Part shown: positions 52,065-60,470 of the stretch, in pieces
Position numbering within the stretch: the first letter of the stretch is position 1
Layout: the number at the start of each line of letters is the position of its first letter
Assembly (NCBI GenBank): GCA_031271975.1
Contig: JAISUR010000037.1
Location: forward strand, 310,001 to 374,000
Length of the DNA: 64,000 nucleotides
Reading direction: 5' to 3'
From: Propionibacteriaceae bacterium
Lineage (GTDB): Bacteria > Actinomycetota > Actinomycetes > Propionibacteriales > Propionibacteriaceae
Notes under the pieces: model-generated
Database searches by the model: none
What the model was told of the DNA's origin: nothing
Seen by the model: the letters and a program-made list of their open reading frames with translations, nothing else
Translations under genes and position numbers: made by a program

Positions 52065-52682
52065 TCATTCGAACAGCGCCGGGTCTCCCGCGCCGTAGCG
52101 CACTATCACGACCTCGTCACCGCTGAGGTCCACCACAGTCGTCGGTTCCAATCCGCACTCGCCGCAATCCACCACCGCGTCCAGATGCGAGCCGATTTCA
52201 TCGTTGACGATCCAACCCTCGGTCATCGGGTCGGTTTCGCCGGGCAGTATCAAGGTGGACGAGATCATCGGCTCGCCGAGCTCACGCAGCAGCGCCAGCG
52301 GTACCTTGTGCTGCGGGATGCGCACCCCGACCGTCTTCTTCTTCGGATGCAGCATCACCTTGGGGGCCTCGCGGCTGGCCTTGAGGATGAACGTGTACGG
52401 ACCCTTGGCCGCCTTCACCGCGCGGAACACGTCGTTGTCCATCTCGACGTAGCGCCCCAGCTGGGCGAATTCGCTGCACAACAGCGCGAACTGGTGGTCG
52501 TGGCCCAACTCGCGGATGGCGCGGATGCGGTCCATTCCCTCCCGGTTGCCCAGCGCACACCCCAACGCGTAGCCGGAGTCCGTCGGGTAGGCGATCAACG
52601 CGCCGGAACGGACCAAGTCGGCCAACTGCGCCACTGCCCGGGGCTGCGGATCGACCGGGTGCACGTCAAAATAGCGGGCCAT
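52065..52682 (-). CDS. YciO/Sua5/YrdC-family protein (L-threonylcarbamoyladenylate synthase-like)
   Basis: 205 residues from the ATG at 52682. The YrdC fold is evident: LVRSGALIAYPTDSGYALGC, the KGPYTFILKASREAPKVML substrate region, VGVRIPQHKVP and ISSTLILPGE. Family members make threonylcarbamoyl-AMP for tRNA t6A; YciO-type paralogues often have weak or undefined activity. I cannot tell which without a search for a second copy. The much longer frame upstream opposes two plus-strand genes and is not coding. Confidence 0.88.
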   Translation of the reverse strand: MARYFDVHPVDPQPRAVAQLADLVRSGALIAYPTDSGYALGCALGNREGMDRIRAIRELGHDHQFALLCSEFAQLGRYVEMDNDVFRAVKAAKGPYTFILKASREAPKVMLHPKKKTVGVRIPQHKVPLALLRELGEPMISSTLILPGETDPMTEGWIVNDEIGSHLDAVVDCGECGLEPTTVVDLSGDEVVIVRYGAGDPALFE

Positions 52683-52684
52683 GG

Positions 52685-52719
52685 CGCACCAGCCTACCTT
52701 CCGTCGGTAGGCTAGTGCG
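52685..52719. promoter_or_regulatory. Mirror-symmetric divergent promoter / inverted repeat
   Basis: Inverted repeat of 14-base arms (52685-52698 and 52706-52719, 13 of 14 paired) around TTCCGTC. Each arm contains TAGGCT facing outward (52691-52696 minus, 52708-52713 plus), and each hexamer is followed by exactly eight bases and a start codon (ATG 52682, GTG 52722). The centre of symmetry is 20 bases from both start codons. It reads as two leaderless promoters, or an operator over both. Confidence 0.65.
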
Positions 52720-52721
52720 AC

Positions 52722-53846
52722 GTGACTGTTTTCAACCTCGGCGTGGCCGAGCTTCGCACGCGGCAATCCATGAAGTGGCAAACCTACCCGGCGGACGTGT
52801 TGCCGCTGTGGGTGGCCGAAATGGACGTGAAAACGCATCCGGCGGTCAAAGCGGCGGTGTTCGCCGAACTCGAAGCCGGCGACACCGGCTACCCGGCGGG
52901 ACGGCGCTACGCCGACGCGTACCGCGCTTTCGCCGCGCGCCATTGGGGTTTGGAACTCGCCGACGCGCAGGTGAAGCAGTCCGGCGACGTGATGAACTCC
53001 ATGTTGGGCGTGTTGCAGACCGTGACCTCGCCCGGCGACGCGGTCGTTCTCAATCCGCCGGTCTATCCGCCGTTCTACACCATCGTCGAGCGCTACCAAC
53101 GCAAGGTCGTGCCCGCCAATCTCACACCGGACGGCCGCCTCGACTTGGCGGCGATAGCCGAGATTCTGGCTGGCCCGGCTCACCCGCGGGCCTTCCTGCT
53201 GTGTTCCCCCCACAACCCGACCGGGACCGTCCACACCCACCAGGAACTCGCCGAGTTGGTACGGCTGTGCGCGGCCAACGACGTGGCGCTGATCGTCGAC
53301 GAGATCCACTCGCCGATCACCCACGCCGGCACCGGATTCACCCCGATCTTGTCGGTGCCCGGTTCCGAGCGCGCCATCGCCGTCATGTCGGCGGGCAAGG
53401 CCTGGAACCTCGCCTCTTTCAAGGGCGGCCTCGTCATCGGCGGCACGGCGGCCGGGGATGTCCTGGACAGGCTTCCGGCGCTGCTGTTGCAGTCCATGGG
53501 CCACATGGCCGCCATCGCACACTCCACCGCCATGAACGAGGGTGACGCCTGGTTGGCCGAATACCTCGGCGAAGTCGCCGCCAACAAGCAACTGCTGGGA
53601 CGGTTGTTGTCCGAACACGTCCCGGCCGCCAACTACTTGCCGGGCCCCGGAACGTACTTCGCTTGGGTGGACTGCTCGGCGCTGGGCCTGGACAGCCCCG
53701 CCACCCATTTCCGCCAAGCCGGCAAGGTCGCTTTCAACGACGGAACCGCGTTCGGCAAGGAATTCGGGCAGTGGATCCGGGTGAATCTGGCCACGTCCCC
53801 CGAGATCATCACCGAGGCGATCCGCAGATTGGCCAACTCGCTGTGA
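52722..53846 (+). CDS. MalY/PatB-type PLP-dependent aminotransferase or C-S lyase
   Basis: 374 residues, class I/II aminotransferase fold: TYPADVLPLWVAEMDVKTHP at the N-terminus, CSPHNPTGTVHTHQEL, LIVDEIHSPITHAG and the PLP lysine, Lys226, in MSAGKAWNLASFKGG. The MalY/PatB family includes cystathionine beta-lyases and other C-S lyases, so a methionine or cysteine role is likely but not proven. GTG start without ribosome-binding site. The PPi-phosphofructokinase gene follows after 48 bases. Confidence 0.92.
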   Translation: MTVFNLGVAELRTRQSMKWQTYPADVLPLWVAEMDVKTHPAVKAAVFAELEAGDTGYPAGRRYADAYRAFAARHWGLELADAQVKQSGDVMNSMLGVLQTVTSPGDAVVLNPPVYPPFYTIVERYQRKVVPANLTPDGRLDLAAIAEILAGPAHPRAFLLCSPHNPTGTVHTHQELAELVRLCAANDVALIVDEIHSPITHAGTGFTPILSVPGSERAIAVMSAGKAWNLASFKGGLVIGGTAAGDVLDRLPALLLQSMGHMAAIAHSTAMNEGDAWLAEYLGEVAANKQLLGRLLSEHVPAANYLPGPGTYFAWVDCSALGLDSPATHFRQAGKVAFNDGTAFGKEFGQWIRVNLATSPEIITEAIRRLANSL

Positions 53847-53862
53847 CCGGGTCCGGCGATAG

Positions 53863-53868
53863 TAGGCT
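53863..53868 (+). promoter_or_regulatory. Putative -10 element for pfp
   Basis: TAGGCT, 26 bases before the pfp ATG, with an AAAGGAA ribosome-binding site downstream. pfp may thus be transcribed apart from the lyase gene. Confidence 0.4.
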
Positions 53869-53894
53869 TGTGCAGCCCAAGAAAGGAATCTCCA

Positions 53895-55127
53895 ATGACT
53901 GAGAAGGTCGCAATACTCACCGCGGGCGGATTCGCCCCCTGCCTGTCGTCTGCGATTGGCGGCTTGATCCTGCGCTACACCGAATTGGCTCCCGAGGCGC
54001 CCATCATCGCCTACAAGAACGGCTACCAGGGCCTGCTCACCGGCGATTTCCTCGAAGTGACGCCGAAGGTGCGTGAGAACGCAGCGTTGCTGCACGAGTA
54101 CGGCGGCTCCCCCATTGGCAACTCCCGGGTGAAGCTGACCAACGCGAAAGACCTTGTCAAGCGAGGTTTGGTCAAAGAAGGCCAAGATCCGCTGCAGGTG
54201 GCCGCCGACCGCCTCGTCGCTGACGGCGTCACAATCTTGCACACCATCGGTGGCGACGACACCAACACCACCGCCGCCGACCTGGCGGCGTACCTGGCCG
54301 AACACGACTACGGGCTGACAGTCGTCGGCCTGCCGAAGACGATCGACAACGACGTGATCCCGATCAAGCAGTCGCTGGGTGCGGACACCGCCGCCGAGAT
54401 GGGTGCCCGTTTCGCGAAGAACGTGATGGCCGAGCACAACGCCGGCACGCGCATCCTGATCATCCACGAGGTGATGGGCCGCAACTGCGGATGGCTGACC
54501 GCCGCCACGGCGCTGAAGTACCACGAATGGGTCAAGTCCCGCCAGTGGCTGCCGGAGATCGGCCTCGATTCCCGCGCGTGGGACGTGCACGGTGTCTTCG
54601 TGCCCGAGGCGGACATCGACATTCCCAAGGAAGCCAAGCGACTGAAGAAGGTCATGGATGAGGTGAGCTGCGTGAACCTGTTCCTGTCCGAGGGCGCGGG
54701 CGTGGCCGAGATCGTGGAGGAGATGGAACGCGAAGGCCTCGAAGTCGCACGCGACGCCTTCGGCCACATCCGCCTGGAGCGGATCAACCCGGGTGTCTGG
54801 TTCGGCAAGCAATTCGCCGAGATGCTGGGCGCCAACAAGGTGCTGGTGCAGAAGTCCGGCTACTACTCGCGTTCGGCGGCCGCCAACCAGTTCGACCTCG
54901 ACCTGATCCACCAGATGACGGACATGGCCGTGGACGCGGCGCTCAAGGGCGAATCCGGCGTCATCGGCCAGGATGAACAAGCCGGTGACAAGCTATCCGT
55001 GATCGACTTCAAGCGCATCGCGGGCGGCAAGCCGTTCGACCTGCGCCACCAGTGGTATCTCGACTTGGTCGCCGAAATCGGCCAGCCCAAGCCGGTCGCC
55101 CGTCCCGCCAGCCAGTTGGACCACTGA
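53895..55127 (+). CDS. pfp: Pyrophosphate-dependent 6-phosphofructokinase
   Basis: Reversible phosphorylation of fructose 6-phosphate with PPi in place of ATP. 410 residues from the ATG at 53895. The PPi type is shown by Asp in GGDDTNT (119-125; ATP enzymes have GGDGS) and by Lys148 in GLPKTIDNDV (ATP enzymes have Gly). It closely resembles the enzyme of Propionibacterium as I recall it (TAGGFAPCLSSAI, GGSPIGNSRVKLTN). A phosphofructokinase next to gat genes is also seen in mycobacteria. High ATP economy or reversible glycolysis is implied. Confidence 0.95.
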   Translation: MTEKVAILTAGGFAPCLSSAIGGLILRYTELAPEAPIIAYKNGYQGLLTGDFLEVTPKVRENAALLHEYGGSPIGNSRVKLTNAKDLVKRGLVKEGQDPLQVAADRLVADGVTILHTIGGDDTNTTAADLAAYLAEHDYGLTVVGLPKTIDNDVIPIKQSLGADTAAEMGARFAKNVMAEHNAGTRILIIHEVMGRNCGWLTAATALKYHEWVKSRQWLPEIGLDSRAWDVHGVFVPEADIDIPKEAKRLKKVMDEVSCVNLFLSEGAGVAEIVEEMEREGLEVARDAFGHIRLERINPGVWFGKQFAEMLGANKVLVQKSGYYSRSAAANQFDLDLIHQMTDMAVDAALKGESGVIGQDEQAGDKLSVIDFKRIAGGKPFDLRHQWYLDLVAEIGQPKPVARPASQLDH

Positions 55128-55153
55128 ACCTCGGCGGGTCGTCCGCCGCGCCC

Positions 55154-56203
55154 CTACTTGCGCAGCATGCGGCGCAGGACGGCGGCGCTCACGCCTAGCA
55201 CCCCCAGGCGGAGCAGTCCGGACACCAGGCCCACCGGCTTGCCAGACGTCGCGTCCGCAGCCTCGTGGTTGAACTCTTCGGCGACCGCCGCCAAGTCGGG
55301 CTCTTGCTTCTTCGCGGGCGCCGCCGGCGGGTCGAACGTGCCGATCCAGGCCGCCACGAACAGCACCCAGGTGGCGAAGATGTTCAAGAAGAGCATCACC
55401 ACGATCAGCGGGCCGAACAAGATGGCGGTCAGGTTGTGGCTCAGCAGCCGGATGGCGAGAGTCGCGACCCACTGCAACACGATCAGGCCGGACGCGCCCA
55501 GCAGCGAGCCGTACCAAAGCACTCGGCGCCGAATGTGCGAAGGCGAGAAGATCCTGAACAGCATCCAGAACAGCGCCGACCCCACACCCAGCGTGATGAG
55601 CAGGGACAACACCATGGACCAGAACCAGTTGGGCAGGTGCAGCGCGGATCGGATGTCCTCGCCAACCAGCGAGGTAGCCGGGAGCAGCAAGAAGATGATC
55701 GCCACCGCCATGAGCATCACCAAGAAGACGCCCACGTTGACGAGCATGTCCACTACCCACGCGCGCCGCCGCCGCGGATAGCCGGTTTCTTCGCGCAACT
55801 GCACCCGGATCGCGCGCTTCAGCGTGGAAACCCAGGTCGCCCCCAGCCACAGGGAGATCAGCAGGCCGATCACGCCGATGGCGGCCCAGTCGCCCAACGC
55901 CCGGTTGACGGTCTCCACGATCATGTCCAGCACTTCGCCCACTTGGCTCTGCACCGCCGGGTCGGCGATGGTGATGTTCGACTCGATCCAGGCCTCCAAG
56001 TCCGGGATGGTGTGCGGCTGGATGACCGTTAGCGTCAGCCCCAGCCCGGAAAACGCCAACATCACACCGGGCACGAGGGCCAGGATCGAGTAGTACGCCA
56101 CACCGGCCGCGAATTGGGTTCCCAGCCTGGAAGTGAAACGGTCGAGGGCCCGCAGCAGATGCGCCGGCCAGCGCATCTGGTTCAGACGGTCCCACCAAGC
56201 CAT
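55154..56203 (-). CDS. YihY/BrkB-family membrane protein
   Basis: 349 residues with six predicted helices: AAGVAYYSILALVPGVMLAF is the family's first helix, then GVIGLLISLWLGATWVSTLK, VGVFLVMLMAVAIIFLLL, and helices around residues 205, 240 and 270. The last 70 residues are cytoplasmic and basic at the end (RRMLRK). Formerly called ribonuclease BN in error; real role unknown. The ATG at 56203 follows the gcvP stop by three bases, with GGAG inside gcvP. Confidence 0.9.
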   Translation of the reverse strand: MAWWDRLNQMRWPAHLLRALDRFTSRLGTQFAAGVAYYSILALVPGVMLAFSGLGLTLTVIQPHTIPDLEAWIESNITIADPAVQSQVGEVLDMIVETVNRALGDWAAIGVIGLLISLWLGATWVSTLKRAIRVQLREETGYPRRRRAWVVDMLVNVGVFLVMLMAVAIIFLLLPATSLVGEDIRSALHLPNWFWSMVLSLLITLGVGSALFWMLFRIFSPSHIRRRVLWYGSLLGASGLIVLQWVATLAIRLLSHNLTAILFGPLIVVMLFLNIFATWVLFVAAWIGTFDPPAAPAKKQEPDLAAVAEEFNHEAADATSGKPVGLVSGLLRLGVLGVSAAVLRRMLRK

Positions 56204-56206
56204 GGC

Positions 56207-58981
56207 TCACTCCGGGAAGCGCACTACCAGGTTCCGGTCGCCGTAGGCGTTGTCGATGCGACCCACCGGCGGCCAGTATTTGTCGCGCCCACCAGCGGCC
56301 AGCGGGCCGGCGCTGGGCAGGCAGCAGGCCAGTTGCCTGGGATACGGATGGTCCCACTGGCCAGTGACCGCGGCCACAGTATGCGGCGCGTTGTGAAGCG
56401 GGTTGTCATCGTGCGGCCAAACACCTTGGGCCACCTGGTCGATCTCCGCGCGGATGGCCAGCATCGCATCGGCGAACCTGTCCAACTCTGCCAGCGATTC
56501 GGATTCGGTCGGCTCGACCATCAACGTGCCCGACACCGGGAAGCTCATGGTGGGCGCGTGGAAGCCGTAGTCGATCAGGCGTTTGGCCACATCGTCGACA
56601 CTGACTCCCGACTCCTTCGTGATCGCGCGCAAGTCCAGGATGCATTCGTGGGCGACCAAACCGCTCTGTCCCGTGTAGAGGATCGGATACGCGCCACCCA
56701 ACCGCTTGGCCAAGTAGTTGGCGCGCAGGATGGCCTGTTGCGAGGCGGCCCGCAAACCGGCCGCGCCTTGCGAATAGATGTATGCGTAGGAGATCGGCAG
56801 CACGCCGGGAGACCCGAATGGCGCCGCGGACACCCGCCCCGGTTCGGCGCCGAGCGCGGGCAAGAATTCGGCCAGGTGGGCGCGCACCGCGACTGGGCCG
56901 ACCCCCGGGCCGCCGCCGCCGTGGGGAATGGCGAAGGTCTTGTGCAGGTTGAGGTGGCTGACGTCCGCCCCGAACTTGCCCGGTTTGGCCAGGCCCATCA
57001 AAGCGTTGAAGTTGGCGCCGTCGACGTAAACCTGCCCCCCGGCGTCGTGCACCAGCGCGCACAACTCGCCGATGCCGGTCTCGAAGACGCCGTGCGTGGA
57101 CGGGTAGGTGACCATGATGGCCGCCAACTCGTCCCGGTGTTCGGCCACCTTGGCGCGCAGGTCCGCGGCGTCGATGGACCCGTCCGCGGCCGTCGCCACC
57201 TGCACGACTCGCAAGCCCGCCATCGCCGCCGACGCGGCGTTCGTGCCGTGGGCCGACGCCGGGATGAGGCACACTGTCCGCTGTGGCGCCTGGTTCGCGT
57301 CGTGGTAGCGGCGGATCGCGAGCAGGCCCGCGAACTCTCCCTGGCTGCCCGCATTCGGCTGCAGCGAGACTGCGTCATAACCGGTGATGGCCGCCAGCCA
57401 GCCGCACAGCTCCGCGATCAACTCTTGGTAGCCCGCCGCCGTGGCCGGGTCGGCCAGGGGATGCAGGTCCGCGAAGCCGGGATAGCTGATCGGCTCCATC
57501 GCGAAAGCCGGGTTGAGCTTCATCGTGCACGAACCCAGCGGGATCATGCCCTTGTCCAAGGCGTAGTCGCGGTCGGACAAGGCCCGCAGATAGCGCATGA
57601 ACTCGGTTTCGTCCTGGTAGGAGTTGAACACCCGATGCGTCAAGAACCCGCCGGTGCGGATGTGCCCGGCGATCGGTCCAGTGGCGTCAACGGGCTCCAC
57701 CGCGGCGCCCGGGGCCAGCAGGGAGACCAGCAACTCCAACTCCTGCCAGTCCAAGTCTTCCCCGACGCTCAGGCCGACCCAGTCGTCGTCCAACTCGGCC
57801 AGCGCGAAGCCCAACTGGGCGGCCTGGGCGACCACCTGCCGCGCCTGGCCGGGGAGGTGCAAACGCAGCGTGTCAAAGACGTCTTCGGTGGCTGTTTCGA
57901 TCCCGGCCGACGTGGCCGCCCGAGCGATGGCCAGAGCCTTGGCGTGGACGTCGCGGGCGATACGAGCGATCCCTTCCGGACCGTGCCAAACCGCGTAGCA
58001 ACTCGCCACCACGGCCAGCAAGACCTGGGCGGTGCAGATATTCGACGTCGCCTTCTCGCGGCGGATGTGTTGCTCCCGGGTCTGCAGGGCCAACCGGAAC
58101 GCCGGATTGCCGGCGGAATCCTGCGATTGGCCAACCAGCCGGCCTGGCAACTGGCGCTCCAAGCCCGAGCGCACCGCGATGTAGCCCGCGTGCGGCCCGC
58201 CGAAGTACAGCGGCACACCGAAGCGCTGGACCGAGCCCACCGCCACGTCGGCGCCCCATTCGGCCGGCGCCGCCAGCAGTGCCAATGCCAGCGGGTCGCA
58301 GGCCGCAATCACCAAGGCCCCCTTGTCGTGCGCGGCCGCCGCCAACGCGCGCAACTCAGCCAGCGGGCGCACCCTGCCGTTCGCGCCGGGCACCTGCACC
58401 ACCACGGCGAACAGGTCGCTTTCGGCGACGGCGCCCAGCAGGTCTTCGGCGACCACCAATTCGGCATGCAGGCTGCGCGCGCGAGTCTCGACGACGGCCA
58501 GCGACTGCGGATACAAGTCCGCGTCCAACACGACCTGGGCGCCAGAGCGAACCGCCCGCCGGGCCAGCGCCACCGCCTCTGCGACCGCCGTCGCCTCATC
58601 CAACAGGCTGGCTCCGGCGACGGGCAGGCCGGTCAGGTCGGAGATCATCGTCTGGAAGGTGAACAGCGCTTCCAGGCGGCCCTGCGAAATCTCGGGCTGA
58701 TACGGCGTGTAAGCCGTGTACCAGGCGGGATTCTCCACGATCAACCGCCGTATTGGCGCCGGTGTGATGGTGCCGGAATATCCCATGCCGATCAGCGACC
58801 GCATCGGCTGGTTCGAATCGGCCAGCCGCAGCAGTTCTTGGCGGGTTTCTTCCGCGGTGTGCGGCGCGGGCAAACCCGCCAAGTCCGAGTCGGCGATCTC
58901 GGCGGGAACGGCCGCGGCGGTGAGGGCGTCGAGCGAGTCGTAGCCCAAGGTCTTTAGCATTGTTGAAGTTTGAGCATCCAT
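56207..58981 (-). CDS. gcvP: Glycine dehydrogenase (decarboxylating), P protein
   Basis: PLP enzyme of the glycine cleavage system; passes the aminomethyl group to GcvH. 924 residues, fused two-half type. First half [23 protein letters not shown] lysine in [18 protein letters not shown] in the second half. An in-frame stop (TAG) lies four codons upstream of the ATG at 58981, so the start is fixed. The usual N-terminal RHIG segment is absent, and the protein begins just before [12 protein letters not shown]. gcvT is not in the window; gcvH lies at 61643. Confidence 0.96.
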   Translation of the reverse strand: MDAQTSTMLKTLGYDSLDALTAAAVPAEIADSDLAGLPAPHTAEETRQELLRLADSNQPMRSLIGMGYSGTITPAPIRRLIVENPAWYTAYTPYQPEISQGRLEALFTFQTMISDLTGLPVAGASLLDEATAVAEAVALARRAVRSGAQVVLDADLYPQSLAVVETRARSLHAELVVAEDLLGAVAESDLFAVVVQVPGANGRVRPLAELRALAAAAHDKGALVIAACDPLALALLAAPAEWGADVAVGSVQRFGVPLYFGGPHAGYIAVRSGLERQLPGRLVGQSQDSAGNPAFRLALQTREQHIRREKATSNICTAQVLLAVVASCYAVWHGPEGIARIARDVHAKALAIARAATSAGIETATEDVFDTLRLHLPGQARQVVAQAAQLGFALAELDDDWVGLSVGEDLDWQELELLVSLLAPGAAVEPVDATGPIAGHIRTGGFLTHRVFNSYQDETEFMRYLRALSDRDYALDKGMIPLGSCTMKLNPAFAMEPISYPGFADLHPLADPATAAGYQELIAELCGWLAAITGYDAVSLQPNAGSQGEFAGLLAIRRYHDANQAPQRTVCLIPASAHGTNAASAAMAGLRVVQVATAADGSIDAADLRAKVAEHRDELAAIMVTYPSTHGVFETGIGELCALVHDAGGQVYVDGANFNALMGLAKPGKFGADVSHLNLHKTFAIPHGGGGPGVGPVAVRAHLAEFLPALGAEPGRVSAAPFGSPGVLPISYAYIYSQGAAGLRAASQQAILRANYLAKRLGGAYPILYTGQSGLVAHECILDLRAITKESGVSVDDVAKRLIDYGFHAPTMSFPVSGTLMVEPTESESLAELDRFADAMLAIRAEIDQVAQGVWPHDDNPLHNAPHTVAAVTGQWDHPYPRQLACCLPSAGPLAAGGRDKYWPPVGRIDNAYGDRNLVVRFPE

Positions 58982-58990
58982 AGCGGTCTC

Positions 58991-58996
58991 AGACTA
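58991..58996 (-). promoter_or_regulatory. Putative -10 element for gcvP
   Basis: TAGTCT on the minus strand, nine bases before the gcvP ATG. This implies a leader of only two or three bases. There is no ribosome-binding site or visible riboswitch. Confidence 0.4.
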
Positions 58997-59143
58997 CCCT
59001 TGGACGCGGGCAATCGCCCGTTGGACTCACCTCATCCGGTAATACCCCCACCCGTCATCGAAGAACTCGTTTCAGGATCTCGGACGTAGTCCGTGTGTTC
59101 CGCCAGGGGCACCCCCTCGGCGCGCATGCGACTTCGTCCCAAG

Positions 59144-59164
59144 ATCCCAGAACTTGTCCGGGAT
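59144..59164. repeat. Short palindrome (REP-like) in the gcvP upstream spacer
   Basis: ATCCCAGA and TCCGGGAT arms, seven of eight paired, around ACTTG. It overlaps the first copy of the 20-base direct repeat. GTCATCCCGGAC-type palindromes resemble short dispersed repeats in other genomes; whether it is dispersed here cannot be seen in one window. Confidence 0.5.
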
Positions 59165-59175
59165 GACGGTGCTGG
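59156..59175. repeat. Direct repeat, copy 1
   Basis: GTCCGGGATGACGGTGCTGG; copy 2 at 59248-59267 differs at one base. Both lie in the 287-base spacer 58982-59268 between gcvP and the MerR gene, 92 bases apart. Confidence 0.7.
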
Positions 59176-59197
59176 GACTTCGGCAGCGATCAGGGGT

Positions 59198-59238
59198 CCC
59201 CGCAAAGTACCGCAGCGCAGCGAGGACACTTTGTGGGG
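59198..59238. repeat. Long inverted repeat between the direct repeats
   Basis: Arms CCCCGCAAAGT and ACTTTGTGGGG pair over 11 positions (one G-U) around a 19-base loop containing GCAGCGCAGCG. It sits between the two direct repeat copies, so the unit looks like a compact mobile or REP-type element. No T-run follows, so it is not an obvious terminator. Confidence 0.6.
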
Positions 59239-59247
59239 TAAGAACAA

Positions 59248-59267
59248 GTCCGGGATGACGATGCTGG
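59248..59267. repeat. Direct repeat, copy 2
   Basis: GTCCGGGATGACGATGCTGG. It ends one base before the stop codon of the MerR gene. Confidence 0.7.
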
Positions 59268-59268
59268 A

Positions 59269-59793
59269 TCAGCTGGCGCGGGCGCGGCGGCGCTCGGAGA
59301 GTTCGTCGGTGGCCGGTTCATCAGCGCGCTCGCTCGGCAGCAGGGCCAGCGTGCCTTCGATGTCGCGCCATACGCCCCCCAGGGCGATGCCGAACATGCC
59401 CTGGCCGCCCTTGAGCAGGTCGACCAGCTCGTCATCGCTGGTGCACTCGTAGACAGACACGCCGTCGCTCATCAGCGTCACCTGAGTCAGGTCGGCGACA
59501 CCGCGGGCGCGCAAATGGTCGATCGCGGCGCGGATCTGCTGCAGCGAGATGCCCGCGTCGATGAGCCGCTTGATGACTTTCAGGATCAGCAGGTCGCGGA
59601 ATGAGTACAGCCGCTGGGTGCCCGAACCTTCGGCGGTGCGGATTTCCGGGACCACCAGGCCGGTGCGCGCCCAATAATCGAGCTGGCGATACGTGATGTC
59701 CGCGGCGCGGCAGGCGACCGGGCCGCGAAAACCCAAATCCTCGGGCAAGGGCGCAAAGTCGCCGTCGAACAGGCTGTCCTGCATCTGATCCAT
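59269..59793 (-). CDS. MerR-family regulator (Rv1830/ResR-like)
   Basis: 174 residues from the ATG at 59793, selected for its TTGGAGG site. N-terminal linker, then a winged helix: GFRGPVACRAADITYRQLDY and GTQRLYSFRDLLILKVIKRL. The C-terminal part (VTLMSDGVSVYECTSDDELVDLL) resembles the mycobacterial Rv1830 regulator, linked there to cell-cycle and division control. Same neighbourhood: DUF151 and FtsR upstream, gcvP downstream. Ligand unknown; no metal-binding Cys cluster. Confidence 0.9.
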   Translation of the reverse strand: MDQMQDSLFDGDFAPLPEDLGFRGPVACRAADITYRQLDYWARTGLVVPEIRTAEGSGTQRLYSFRDLLILKVIKRLIDAGISLQQIRAAIDHLRARGVADLTQVTLMSDGVSVYECTSDDELVDLLKGGQGMFGIALGGVWRDIEGTLALLPSERADEPATDELSERRRARAS

Positions 59794-60011
59794 CACGCCT
59801 CCAAATCCTTGAATGAGTCTAGACGCTAATGCGGGTCCCGGCAGCCCCAATCCGCGACACGCCGGACGATTTCGCCGTGGCGGCGAAGTCTGAAGCGCCA
59901 GTTGAGAGATCGCCATCAAGCACTTCGCCCAAGTTCCAGATCTCAGACCAAGTCTCCCGATGGCTGGAATCAGGCACCCGCCACCTGCCTAACTGGAGCC
60001 CAGCGCAGGCG
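59794..60011. other. 218-base spacer between DUF151 and the MerR gene
   Basis: No gene is seen. AGGCA/TGCCT with a nine-base loop lies near the DUF151 end, and TTCGCCG/CGGCGAA with a three-base loop lies at 59871-59887; neither has a T-run. The MerR promoter is at its low-coordinate end. Confidence 0.5.
59816..59821 (-). promoter_or_regulatory. Putative -10 element for the MerR gene
   Basis: TAGACT on the minus strand, 22 bases before the ATG, leaving room for TTGGAGG. Confidence 0.4.
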
Positions 60012-60470
60012 CTACTCAAAGTCGGTCGGGTCGACGGAGTCCAAGAACTCCCGGAATCTGGCCACCTCTTCCAGCGGTTCGGGATGGACTCCGGCGGCGT
60101 CCAGCACTTCCGCGGCGCAATGAATGGTGCAACCGGTCAGCACGGACATGGCGATGGCATCCGTCGGGCGCAACAGCAATGTCTTGCCGGAGACGGTGAT
60201 TTCCGCGAAGAACCGCCCGTCCTCGAAGCCGGTCAGGCGCACCGCTTCCACCCGGTGGCCGTGGATCGCCAGCAGGTCGCGCAACAGTTCGTGCATGGTG
60301 ATCACCTCGGTCTTGGCGGCCTCAGTGGCGGCCACGATCGCCGTGACTCCGTCGAAGTTCGTCCAGATCGGCAGCAGCCGCTCACCTTTGGCCTCGCGCA
60401 GCACCACCAGCGGCGGCTCTCCCCCAGTGCTCACGCGCACTTCTTGCAGGCGCAATTCCAGCGCTGTCAT
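60012..60470 (-). CDS. DUF151 / bifunctional nuclease family protein
   Basis: 152 residues. Family features: ERLLPIWTNFDGVTAIVAATE, MHELLRDLLAIHGHRVEAV and LRPTDAIAMSVLTGCTIHCA. Plant members have been described as nucleases; the bacterial role is unclear. The ATG at 60470 overlaps the ftsR stop (ATGA), so the two are co-translated. Confidence 0.9.
   Translation of the reverse strand: MTALELRLQEVRVSTGGEPPLVVLREAKGERLLPIWTNFDGVTAIVAATEAAKTEVITMHELLRDLLAIHGHRVEAVRLTGFEDGRFFAEITVSGKTLLLRPTDAIAMSVLTGCTIHCAAEVLDAAGVHPEPLEEVARFREFLDSVDPTDFE

Noticed and set aside
52065..54980. 971-codon open frame on the minus strand running from the YciO gene back across the lyase and pfp genes
   Set aside because: Only the last 205 residues, from the ATG at 52682, match a real family; the rest is antisense to two solid plus-strand genes.
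56114..58957. 947-codon open frame on the plus strand opposite gcvP
   Set aside because: Antisense shadow of gcvP with Arg/Gly/His/Val-rich composition and no recognisable domain.
59032..59247. 71-codon open frame inside the repeat-rich spacer
   Set aside because: It consists of the repeats themselves, with no ribosome-binding site or family match; repeat sequence reads open by chance.
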